From: Lachnospiraceae bacterium
GTDB taxonomy: Bacteria > Bacillota > Clostridia > Lachnospirales > Lachnospiraceae
Length of the DNA: 64,000 nucleotides
Direction of reading: 5' to 3'
NCBI GenBank assembly: GCA_910574745.1
Contig: CAJTCE010000017.1
Coordinates: 1 to 64,000 of the forward strand
Below, piece after piece: positions 7,740-15,656 of the stretch. The notes under the pieces were generated by a model, which saw only the letters and a list, made by a program, of their open reading frames with translations, ran no database searches and was not told where the DNA came from. How positions within the stretch are numbered: position 1 is the stretch's first letter; each line of letters begins with the position of its first letter. The position numbers and the translations under genes are program-made.

Positions 7740-10637
7740 TCACTCTATGGATTTCAACGATTCCACCATATTAATCTTATCCAGCTTAAAGTACATGACC
7801 ACGTCCACAAATGCCGTAAACAGAAATGTAATAAAAAAGCTTAAAATAAAACTGAATGCCGTAATGCGTTCGTCAAAGGCTACCGCATCGATATCAATAT
7901 TAAACATAACGAATTTGTGAAGGGCGACTCCCAGCAGAAGCCCCAGCCCCGCTCCGATAGCGGTCAAAGCAAAATTTTCCTTAAATACATAGGATGCGGT
8001 CTCCCCGGGATAAAAGCCCAGAACCTTTATGGTGGCAATTTCCCTGATTCGCTCCGTAATATTAATATTGGTCAGATTATAAAGGACGATAAAGGCCAAT
8101 GCCCCCGCGCATACGATAATCAGCAAAACAATATAGTTTAAGCTCTTCATCATATTGTCAAACCGCTCCCTGAAGTCCTGGTTGACCGATACGCCGCTGA
8201 CATGGGAGGCTTCTGTTACCAGCGCCGCCGCCTCATGTAAATCCATTTCTTTCCTGACCCGTAAAAAGGCATGGCCAAATTCCGGCTTCTTCGACACGCT
8301 CTCTTCATAGGTCTCACTGTTGACATATACATAATTGTATACAAAATTTTCGCAGATGCCGCTGACCTTACAGGTAAAGGTATTCATATCATCATCCCGA
8401 AAAACAAGGGTGTCTCCCGTTTTTAAATTGCACTTGTCCGCCATCTTTTTGGTAAGCACGGCTTCTCCCTTTTCGGGATAGGGAATTGCTTCGCCTGCGG
8501 CAGTATGCAAATCCAGAAACTCTCCCAGGTTTTCCGTATCTTCGGGAACGACCAGCGTACACTCCTTATCGCCTTTGGCACTCTGTAAATTAACCGCTTC
8601 CTCCCTGACGCAAAGGAAGCCGTCCAATATCTCTTCCGTCTCTTCTTCAAAGATTTCCGTCTGTTCCTCTGTCAGGCCTTTGTCAAAGGAAACAAGTAAA
8701 TCATAAGTTTGTATTTCATCATACTGCTTATCTACGGTACCTCCTATGGAGTCCTTAATGCCGAAGCCCGTCACTAGAAGGGCAGTACATCCTCCGATTC
8801 CTATGACCATCATAAAGAAACGTCTTTTATAGCGGAACAAATTCCTGATGGACACCTTTTGTAAAAATTTCAGCCTGTTCCATATAAAAGTTATCCGCTC
8901 AATAAAAATCCTTTTTCCTTTTTTGGGCGCTTTAGGGCGAATTAAATCCGCCGCCGTGCTCAAAAGCTCCACCCGGCAGGTAAAATAGGTGGCTCCCACG
9001 GAACACAAAATCGCCGCTCCCATGGAGAGTATGAACAAGGGCACATCAAACAAATAATCTACCGGGGCAAATCCGTACATCAAGTCATAAACCGACCAGA
9101 TCACTTCGGGAAACAGATAACTGCCAAAAGAAAATCCCGCAACGCCGCCTACAATTGCCGCACTTCCCGCATAAAAGACATATTTTCCCATGATCCCGGC
9201 CCCGCTGTAGCCTAAAGCCTTCAACACGCCGATCTGCGTCCTCTGTTCCTCCACCATACGGTTCATGGTAGTCATGCAGACCAAAGCCGCCACCAGAAAG
9301 AAAAACAGGGGAAACACCGTGGAAATGGAACGCACAATATCGGAATCGTTTTCAAAGCAGACGTATCCCACATTGCTGTCCCTCTTCAGCACAAAGCTGT
9401 CCGGCTCTTCGATATCCTCTACCTCTTCTCTTGCATCATCCAGTTCCTTCTGGGCGTCGTCCAGTTTTTTCTCGGCATCCGCTATTTCTTCGTCAAATTC
9501 CGCTTTTGCCTCCTCATAGTCCGTCCATCCCTCTTCAATTTCCTTGCGGGAATCCGCTATTTTCGCCCGTCCGCTTCGAATCTGCGCCCTGCCGCCTTCA
9601 ATTGCCGCCACCGCTTCCGCCGGCCTCAAAGGCTCGGGAATGGCAAGAAGATTGTTTTCCTGGTCGTTCAGTTCCCGTTCTTTTGCATTCAGCTCTCTTT
9701 CCGCATCGTCTAATTCTTTCTCCCCATCCGTCAGTTCATCATAAGCATCCGCCAGTTCTATCTCGGCTTCCTCTTTTTTATCATAAAGCTCCTTCTTTGC
9801 ATCGTCCAGTTCCTTCTGGGCGTCATCCAATTCCTCATTGGCTTCCTCCATGACAGAGTCATATCTCCGCATGGCCTGAGCTTCACAAATAGCAGTCATT
9901 TCATCTTCCGTTTTCTCAATCAGGGCGTCATATTCCTCTGTAAAAATCCCCTCTTTATCTTTCAGCGAAACAAATATTTCAGAATAATATTCCGCTGTAA
10001 ATCCACCTAAGGGTATGTACACAAAAGCGCTTACTTTTCCGCTTCCCAGATTAGAGGTGCCTCTTTCATAGTTAAGATAGTAGGGGGAATCCACAATACC
10101 GACTACCTTATAGGCATCATATGTAAAAGCGTCAAAAGTATCCTGCGTGTTGCTGTCATCTAATTTAATCTCATCCCCTAAGGAAAGCTTTGTCAATCCC
10201 GATAGCTCCAGGGCGCGGCTGTCCAGCACACATTCATCGTCAGTCTCCGGCAGACGGCCCTCCCTTAGTACCGTACGATTCACTTCTTCCGTAAAGGAAT
10301 GAGCCTTAATAACATATGCTTCTCCCGAATCCGTCCCGCAGACGAAATCCTCCGTTACAGCTCCTTCTGCCGCAAGAACAACATCGCTTTTTAAGAAGGC
10401 TTCCACATCTTCCTCTTCAAAACCCAGGGTATTCAGTAACCGGTAATCATATAACGCATTTTCCCTCGTATAAGCATCGCCGGCTCTTACCATAGCAGGT
10501 GTGGTTACCCTCAGACCCGCAAAAAATCCCACTCCCAACGCCACAATGGACATAATGGCAAAATAACGTCCAAAGCTGCTTTTAATTTCCCTTAAGGTTG
10601 TTTTTATCATACAGTTTTTCATACAGGCACCGCTCAT
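7740..10637 (-). CDS. Large FtsX-like ABC-transporter permease with extracytoplasmic coiled coil
   Basis: A 965-residue membrane protein with the MacB/FtsX permease layout: one transmembrane helix at about 20-45, a large extracytoplasmic domain, three helices at about 445-580, a second extracytoplasmic domain, and three more helices at about 830-950. The first external domain contains a coiled coil of roughly 150 residues (about 265-420) built from heptads rich in Glu, Asp, Lys and Leu, such as DDAQKELDDAKKELYDKKEE. Such permeases usually pair with a separate ATPase, but none is next to it. The first ATG has a poor ribosome site; ATGs at residues 6 and 10 are alternatives. Function (efflux or mechanotransmission to cell-wall enzymes) is not decidable. 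Confidence 0.85.
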   Translation of the reverse strand: MSGACMKNCMIKTTLREIKSSFGRYFAIMSIVALGVGFFAGLRVTTPAMVRAGDAYTRENALYDYRLLNTLGFEEEDVEAFLKSDVVLAAEGAVTEDFVCGTDSGEAYVIKAHSFTEEVNRTVLREGRLPETDDECVLDSRALELSGLTKLSLGDEIKLDDSNTQDTFDAFTYDAYKVVGIVDSPYYLNYERGTSNLGSGKVSAFVYIPLGGFTAEYYSEIFVSLKDKEGIFTEEYDALIEKTEDEMTAICEAQAMRRYDSVMEEANEELDDAQKELDDAKKELYDKKEEAEIELADAYDELTDGEKELDDAERELNAKERELNDQENNLLAIPEPLRPAEAVAAIEGGRAQIRSGRAKIADSRKEIEEGWTDYEEAKAEFDEEIADAEKKLDDAQKELDDAREEVEDIEEPDSFVLKRDSNVGYVCFENDSDIVRSISTVFPLFFFLVAALVCMTTMNRMVEEQRTQIGVLKALGYSGAGIMGKYVFYAGSAAIVGGVAGFSFGSYLFPEVIWSVYDLMYGFAPVDYLFDVPLFILSMGAAILCSVGATYFTCRVELLSTAADLIRPKAPKKGKRIFIERITFIWNRLKFLQKVSIRNLFRYKRRFFMMVIGIGGCTALLVTGFGIKDSIGGTVDKQYDEIQTYDLLVSFDKGLTEEQTEIFEEETEEILDGFLCVREEAVNLQSAKGDKECTLVVPEDTENLGEFLDLHTAAGEAIPYPEKGEAVLTKKMADKCNLKTGDTLVFRDDDMNTFTCKVSGICENFVYNYVYVNSETYEESVSKKPEFGHAFLRVRKEMDLHEAAALVTEASHVSGVSVNQDFRERFDNMMKSLNYIVLLIIVCAGALAFIVLYNLTNINITERIREIATIKVLGFYPGETASYVFKENFALTAIGAGLGLLLGVALHKFVMFNIDIDAVAFDERITAFSFILSFFITFLFTAFVDVVMYFKLDKINMVESLKSIE

Positions 10638-10724
10638 TTCCCCGAGTTATCTTCTTTCTTTACGGATTTTGCTTGAATCATTTTATCACAAAACCGCTAA
10701 TTATAATCATGGTATCATAAAACA

Positions 10725-10754
10725 GAAAAAAATGGAGTCTTCCACTCCATTTTT
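10725..10754 (-). terminator. Rho-independent terminator after spoVT
   Basis: On the minus strand ATGGAGT-ggaag-ACTCCAT is followed by TTTTTTCTG. The structure is nearly symmetric, so it may also stop plus-strand transcripts. Confidence 0.8.
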
Positions 10755-10780
10755 CACGTTTTTTTCATATTTATCCCTGA

Positions 10781-11326
10781 TTACTGCTCCATCTGTCTGC
10801 CCAAAAATGCAGCGGCAGACTGCGCAAGCTTCTTTTCCACTTCTCCCATTTTGCCTTTATCATCGGTTTCTAGAAGAATTACCGCACCAATCACATCGCC
10901 CTCACAAATAATAGGCGCAATCATTTCCTGTTCATAAGCATCCTGGATTTCCGGCGTAATTTCTAAAAATTGCTTCTCGCCTTTTCCCGCCAGAATGGTT
11001 TCCCGTCTTTCCAAAGCATCCTCTAAATGCCTGCTTAAGCCCTTTCCGCTAAAAGCCTTTCCTCCTCCGGCGGTAGCGATAAACTGATCCCTGTCGGCAA
11101 TCAACGCCACTTTGCCGGAAACCTGCGCAAGACTTTCCGCATATTGCTTGGCAAAGGAGCTCATTTCCCCGATTGGCGAATATTTTTTTAAAACAATCTC
11201 TCCTTCCCTCCCGGTAAAAATTTCCAGAGGGTCGCTTTCCCTGATACGCAGTGTCCTTCTGATTTCCTTGGGAATGACAATACGTCCCAAATCATCGATT
11301 CTTCTGACTATACCCGTAGCTTTCAT
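10781..11326 (-). CDS. spoVT: AbrB/SpoVT-family transcriptional regulator
   Basis: SpoVT is a DNA-binding regulator active in the forespore under sigma-G. The 181-residue product has the AbrB-like swapped-hairpin domain in the first 50 residues (MKATGIVRRIDDLGRIVIPK) and a C-terminal GAF-like domain (about 56-180), which is the SpoVT architecture; B. subtilis SpoVT is 178 residues. The ATG at 11326 is chosen because GGAGG lies 8 bases upstream and the protein then begins as the family does; the open frame extends nine codons further. In Bacillus spoVT follows mfd; here the order is similar but a kinase cluster lies between them. Confidence 0.92.
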   Translation of the reverse strand: MKATGIVRRIDDLGRIVIPKEIRRTLRIRESDPLEIFTGREGEIVLKKYSPIGEMSSFAKQYAESLAQVSGKVALIADRDQFIATAGGGKAFSGKGLSRHLEDALERRETILAGKGEKQFLEITPEIQDAYEQEMIAPIICEGDVIGAVILLETDDKGKMGEVEKKLAQSAAAFLGRQMEQ

Positions 11327-11420
11327 ATTAAAATTCCTCCATCTATCAATCATTGTTTCTCCTATTTCGTGATACTATTATTTGTAAATGGAGGTATTTT
11401 ATACCTTATACAAAATTTTA

Positions 11421-14054
11421 TTATTTGCTTATATCTCCCGTTTCTATTGCTTTTACGATTTCCCGATATTCCTCCATGAGATTTACAAAATCCTCGTTAA
11501 TATATGAAAGATTTCTTTTGTTTCCTGCCTCATCATGCATTCTTGCAAACTCTGACAGCTTTAAAGCTCCTATGGAGGCCGATGCGCTTTTTAAGGCATG
11601 GGCCAAAACCGTATATCTCTGGTAATCCTGCTGTTTTAATGTCAAAAACAAATCTCTTTGCTGTGCCTGAGCATTTTTCAAAAAGGCTCTCAAAACCTCC
11701 CGATAACTTTCCTCTCCCCCGCAAAGCTCAATGCCCGCCTGAACATCCACTCCTTTTTGAATAAGGCCTTCGTATTTTTGGGCAATTTCCAGCGTCAGCC
11801 CCGTTTCCTCCTTTTCCGCTTCCTGCACCTCTTCCATCATGTCCTTCAAAAATCTTATAAGAACATTTTCCAATTCCGTCAAATCCATGGGCTTGCCCAG
11901 AAAATCATCGAATCCCTCTTCCAGCATTTCCTCCCTTACTCCTACAAGGGCATTTGCCGTCAGTGCTATAACAGGCGTTTTTTTATTCCCTTTTCTCGTT
12001 TCTCTCAAACGGAAAAGCGTTTCCACTCCATCCATTTCCGGCATCATCTGGTCCATAAATATCATGTCATAGGTCTGTTTTTTCACAGCCTTTAAGCATT
12101 CTTCCCCGGATTCCACCAGTTTTGCATCGATACCATATAATTTCATCAAACCGGAGGCCACCTTTAAATTGACCAGATTGTCGTCTACCACCAGTACCTT
12201 CGCACCCGGAAAGCGTATGGAGCGCCGCTTTCTTTTTCCTTTGCTTCCGAAAACCGCATTTTTTAACTGCTCAAGCGTATATTTTATATCGTCGCAATTG
12301 GAACCGCGATACGCTTCTCCCGGTCTCTCATCCAGAATCTCCTGCCATATTCTGGCCCTGAAAAGGCTTCCTTCCCCATAAGCGCTCTCCACTTCTATGG
12401 AACCGTCCATCAACTCCACCAGATTTTTTACAATGGCCAGTCCCAGACCTGTTCCTTCCACCATATAGTTCTTTTTCACATCAAATCGCTCAAACCGGTC
12501 AAAAATCTGCCCCCTGTCTTCCTCCTTAATACCGATTCCCGTATCCTTTACAACAATTTCCAGCAAAATTTTTCCGTCCTTTCGCTGTATTTCCTTAACT
12601 TTAAAAAGAATGGTTCCCTCCGATGTATATTTCATGGCGTTGGATAAAAGATTGGACATAATATGCCGCACTTCTTTTTTATCCCCTTTCAGCACCATCG
12701 GGATATTCTTTTCTAAAAGATAACGAAAGGTCAGGTTTTTCGCATTTATCTGGGGAATAACGGCGGAAATTACCTCCTTCATCTGCTCCTTCATGCTGTA
12801 GGCAACATCGGTCAGAACAATTTTTCCGGACTCAATCTTGGAAATATCCAAAACCTCATTGATCAAGACCATTAGAGTTCCGGCAGATTCCCTGATACTT
12901 TGTACATACTCCTTCATTTCCCCCTCATCCCCGTTATTCAGGCATAAATCAGAAAACCCGATAATTGCATTCATGGGAGTTCTGATTTCATGGGACATAT
13001 GGGCAAGAAAGGAGGTTTTTGCCAGGTTGGCCTTTTCCGCCTCCTGCCGCAGCCGTATCATTTCTTCCGTATAGCTGTTGACAAAGGTCATATCAAAGAT
13101 CCATGCCAGATACCCTCTGACCGTTTCCGAATAATTATCGTCTTCAATACGGGAAACACGGATTTCATAATTCCTTCCCTCTATGTTAACCACCGCTTCC
13201 GTGGCATTTTCCTCAAAAATCTCCCCAATCCGTTCTTCTCTGATTCTTCTGTTGCCGATATCCGGAAAAAGCGTCTTTACAACATCATTGGCATACAAAA
13301 GGTTATAGCTTGCATCCAGAATAATCAGTCCGTCCTTGGTATTTTCGATGATCTTTTCCCTTGCCAGTTCCATGGTATCCAAAAGGCCGTACTTGGTCAC
13401 ATTCAGGGTCAGCAGCATACAGGAAAGTACAATGCCCAGGGGCACAGGGTCCAGAATATCCATAATGCCGGTCAGATATACAGTCAGCATATAACCCGGA
13501 ATCAGACCCGAAAAGGAAAGAAGCATAAGACGCTTTTTTTCTATCCCCTTTCTCTTTTTTACTTCTACCATACATAGAAAAATGTACCAGGCCATCAAAC
13601 CTATCATCACTGTCATCAGCATCCAGTAACAGACGCCTTTTTCAAGCTCCGCATGGGGAAACAGGCCCTCATGGGAAAGCCGGATGCTCTTATAATACAG
13701 CTGATGCCTGTCACAGGTCATAATAATTGCCAACATAACAGTATTAAAAACCAGAAAAACCCGGAAAACTATTTTGGGAATGTCAACATTGCAATAATAC
13801 GCCATAAACATCAGAAAGAACAGCAAAATATAGCATTTTCCTATATAGCCGAATTTAATTGCCATGACCATTGCTTCCAAAGATCTGGCGTGAATTTCCA
13901 GCGTGTATGCCAGTATGCTCACAAAAGCACAACAGCAGGCAATCAGCAATACCTTCTGGGTTTCGGATGCTTTTTTTCTGGCAATAAAAAGAAGGGTCAG
14001 AAATCCCATCAAAACTCCGGCAATCTGAAATATGTTAATAATCGTATAAATCAT
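11421..14054 (-). CDS. Membrane hybrid histidine kinase (7TM-PAS-HisKA-HATPase-REC-Hpt)
   Basis: An 877-residue multidomain phosphorelay sensor. Residues 1-225 hold about seven transmembrane helices of the histidine-kinase N-terminal 7TM type; 232-335 is a PAS-like domain; the HisKA motif SHEIRTPMNAI carries the phospho-acceptor His355; HATPase boxes N (NLLSNAMKY, about 470), G1 (DTGIGI) and G2 (GTGLGLAI) are intact; a receiver domain has the phospho-Asp D668 (FMDQMMPEMDG); and a C-terminal Hpt domain has His819 (AHALK). All relay residues are present, so phosphate can travel within one chain to an unlinked regulator. GGAGGGG precedes the ATG. A small acidic protein gene ends 29 bp upstream and is probably co-transcribed. 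The signal is unknown. Confidence 0.93.
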   Translation of the reverse strand: MIYTIINIFQIAGVLMGFLTLLFIARKKASETQKVLLIACCCAFVSILAYTLEIHARSLEAMVMAIKFGYIGKCYILLFFLMFMAYYCNVDIPKIVFRVFLVFNTVMLAIIMTCDRHQLYYKSIRLSHEGLFPHAELEKGVCYWMLMTVMIGLMAWYIFLCMVEVKKRKGIEKKRLMLLSFSGLIPGYMLTVYLTGIMDILDPVPLGIVLSCMLLTLNVTKYGLLDTMELAREKIIENTKDGLIILDASYNLLYANDVVKTLFPDIGNRRIREERIGEIFEENATEAVVNIEGRNYEIRVSRIEDDNYSETVRGYLAWIFDMTFVNSYTEEMIRLRQEAEKANLAKTSFLAHMSHEIRTPMNAIIGFSDLCLNNGDEGEMKEYVQSIRESAGTLMVLINEVLDISKIESGKIVLTDVAYSMKEQMKEVISAVIPQINAKNLTFRYLLEKNIPMVLKGDKKEVRHIMSNLLSNAMKYTSEGTILFKVKEIQRKDGKILLEIVVKDTGIGIKEEDRGQIFDRFERFDVKKNYMVEGTGLGLAIVKNLVELMDGSIEVESAYGEGSLFRARIWQEILDERPGEAYRGSNCDDIKYTLEQLKNAVFGSKGKRKRRSIRFPGAKVLVVDDNLVNLKVASGLMKLYGIDAKLVESGEECLKAVKKQTYDMIFMDQMMPEMDGVETLFRLRETRKGNKKTPVIALTANALVGVREEMLEEGFDDFLGKPMDLTELENVLIRFLKDMMEEVQEAEKEETGLTLEIAQKYEGLIQKGVDVQAGIELCGGEESYREVLRAFLKNAQAQQRDLFLTLKQQDYQRYTVLAHALKSASASIGALKLSEFARMHDEAGNKRNLSYINEDFVNLMEEYREIVKAIETGDISK

Positions 14055-14083
14055 CCGGCTTCCCCTCCTTTGCCAAAGTGATT

Positions 14084-14299
14084 TTATCTGTCAGAATCCC
14101 CATGACTGACATCCGTATACATATCTAATAAACCTACTGTCTCACTGGCCCGCCTTCCATACATATGGCAGCATCCATGATCAATCTGCTTTGCTTCTTT
14201 AGAATCCTCATCAATCTGTACGCTCATTCTCACAACGCCCTGTCCCGTTTCTTTATCCAGGTGCTTTAGTATTTCATCTATCATTTCGTTTTCGTCCAT
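14084..14299 (-). CDS. Small acidic protein, paralogue of the PFL-linked small protein
   Basis: A 71-residue acidic protein that starts MDENEMIDEILKHLDK. Over the first 45 residues it aligns without gaps to the small protein between the two pyruvate formate-lyase genes at 54817-55020, sharing MDEN, MI, K, LDK, VxxDE and a Cys at position 45. The C-terminal halves differ: here a CC pair (45-46) and MYGRR replace the GCAEC-type segment. GAGAGGT precedes the ATG. It lies 16 bp after a 120-residue hypothetical gene and 29 bp before the hybrid kinase. The family is not known to me; a partner or signal-input role for the kinase is speculation from position. Confidence 0.75.
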   Translation of the reverse strand: MDENEMIDEILKHLDKETGQGVVRMSVQIDEDSKEAKQIDHGCCHMYGRRASETVGLLDMYTDVSHGDSDR

Positions 14300-14315
14300 A
14301 GAATACCTCTCTTTC

Positions 14316-14678
14316 TCATTCCGCTTTTTCTTTCCCTAAGGCAACTTTACAGGAATGGTTTTCAAGACAGCTCATAACTGCTTTTGCGTCATCAGGCCGT
14401 TCCAGCCTTAAAGGAAACTCCCTCCCCTGTTTCGTCCTGACAACAATATAATGCTCATGAAGGGGGACATCCCCATACTCCCCGAATTCCACCCGCAAAT
14501 AAATCCGTTCGCACTCTATAAGGGGCACAAACCTGACCCTGATAAAACCCCGGTAAAATAAATGGTTCTCCCCTATTCTGATTTCCCCGAATTTCCCGGC
14601 TTTTCCGAATTCCTCCTTCAAAGCCTCCTGTGTCATGAAATTCCAATCTGTGTTTTTGATCAAGGGTGTAATCTTCAT
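14316..14678 (-). CDS. Hypothetical protein, beta-rich
   Basis: A 120-residue soluble protein without signal or membrane segments. The middle (GEIRIGENHLFYRGF, then ERIYLRVEFGEYGD and EHYIVVRTKQGREFPL) alternates like successive beta strands and could be a small PH-like barrel, which is a guess from pattern only. The ATG overlaps the stop of the upstream membrane-protein gene as ATGA, so the two are translationally coupled. A small acidic protein gene follows 16 bp downstream. Confidence 0.65.
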   Translation of the reverse strand: MKITPLIKNTDWNFMTQEALKEEFGKAGKFGEIRIGENHLFYRGFIRVRFVPLIECERIYLRVEFGEYGDVPLHEHYIVVRTKQGREFPLRLERPDDAKAVMSCLENHSCKVALGKEKAE

Positions 14679-15511
14679 CGTTTTATTCTCTCTTCAATTT
14701 CTTCTCTGATACCTTTTAGCAGCTGTTCCCTGTATTCTTTTAAGGCTGTACTATATTTACGGGATGCCGCGGTAGGATTTCTCTTTAACAGACGTTCTAC
14801 AGATACATTCCGTCGGATGCCTGCCTTCATCCGTTCCCTATACATCTGCTGCTTTTCGCGGATCCGGCGCAGCTCTTCCATGGTTTCCTCTTTCCGTTTT
14901 TCCGCACTGTCCGCTATAAACGCCTCCATAATCTCGGCTCTTCTCTGGAGCTTCTTCATCTCGTCCTTAATACGCTCCATTCCATCCAGAATATCCCGCA
15001 GCTCCATGGCCGTTTTGAAGCTGACTGCAAAGTCTGCGGCAACGATCGCTGTGAGAATAAAGGATGAGACATTGGTAAACCGGTAAGGAAGTCCTAACAC
15101 CATTCTTTCTATGGGCTTATGAAAACCGTATATCATGGCAAGGGAAAAAAATCCCCATGCAACGGAAGAGCTTAAGCATATATGTCCTTTATAATGAAAC
15201 TTCTGATTGCTGTAGTCCCAATAACGTACATGGAAAAGATTTTCCATGCAGATGCCCGTAACCAGTTCCAGTAAAGTAGCCCCGATTAACCCGAATATAT
15301 AAACCAATGCCGGACATTCCCTGACAGGCAGTGTAGACACCAATACTGCCAGTGCGCCCGATCCGTAAATGGGCAAGAAGGGCCCTTTTAAAAAACCTCT
15401 GTTTACCCATTGTCTTTTTCTTACCGAAACATAAGCGGATTCCCAGCACCACCCCAGAAAACAATATATGAAAAAGAACAGCAGCCATTGCTGCAGCAGA
15501 TAGCTGTACAT
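14675..15511 (-). CDS. Putative ABC-transporter type IV (CmpB-like) membrane protein
   Basis: A 278-residue protein with about five transmembrane helices in the first 170 residues and a long charged, coiled-coil-prone cytoplasmic tail (about 175-278) rich in Arg, Glu and Met. The opening FFFIYCFLGWCWES and NRGFLKGPFLPIYGSGA are the hallmarks of the clostridial family annotated as putative ABC-transporter type IV (PF06541). Despite that name no ATPase is nearby and the role is unproven. GGAGAGG lies seven bases before the ATG. It is the first gene of a run that continues through the 120- and 71-residue proteins and perhaps the hybrid kinase. Confidence 0.8.
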   Translation of the reverse strand: MYSYLLQQWLLFFFIYCFLGWCWESAYVSVRKRQWVNRGFLKGPFLPIYGSGALAVLVSTLPVRECPALVYIFGLIGATLLELVTGICMENLFHVRYWDYSNQKFHYKGHICLSSSVAWGFFSLAMIYGFHKPIERMVLGLPYRFTNVSSFILTAIVAADFAVSFKTAMELRDILDGMERIKDEMKKLQRRAEIMEAFIADSAEKRKEETMEELRRIREKQQMYRERMKAGIRRNVSVERLLKRNPTAASRKYSTALKEYREQLLKGIREEIEERIKR

Positions 15512-15656
15512 GCAAACCTCTCCTTTGTACCCTGACTTCTAAATTACTTTTATTCTTCTGCTTACACATCCGCATTTGTTATTTCCCGGATATCCGCTAT
15601 ATGGTTCCTACCGCTGTTACTTCGGCATTATTGCACCTTCCAACCCCTTTAACAGA

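Noticed and set aside
9431-9853. 140-residue Pro/His-rich open frame on the plus strand
   Set aside because: It is the antisense shadow of the permease coiled coil, whose repeated Glu/Lys/Asp codons keep the opposite strand open.
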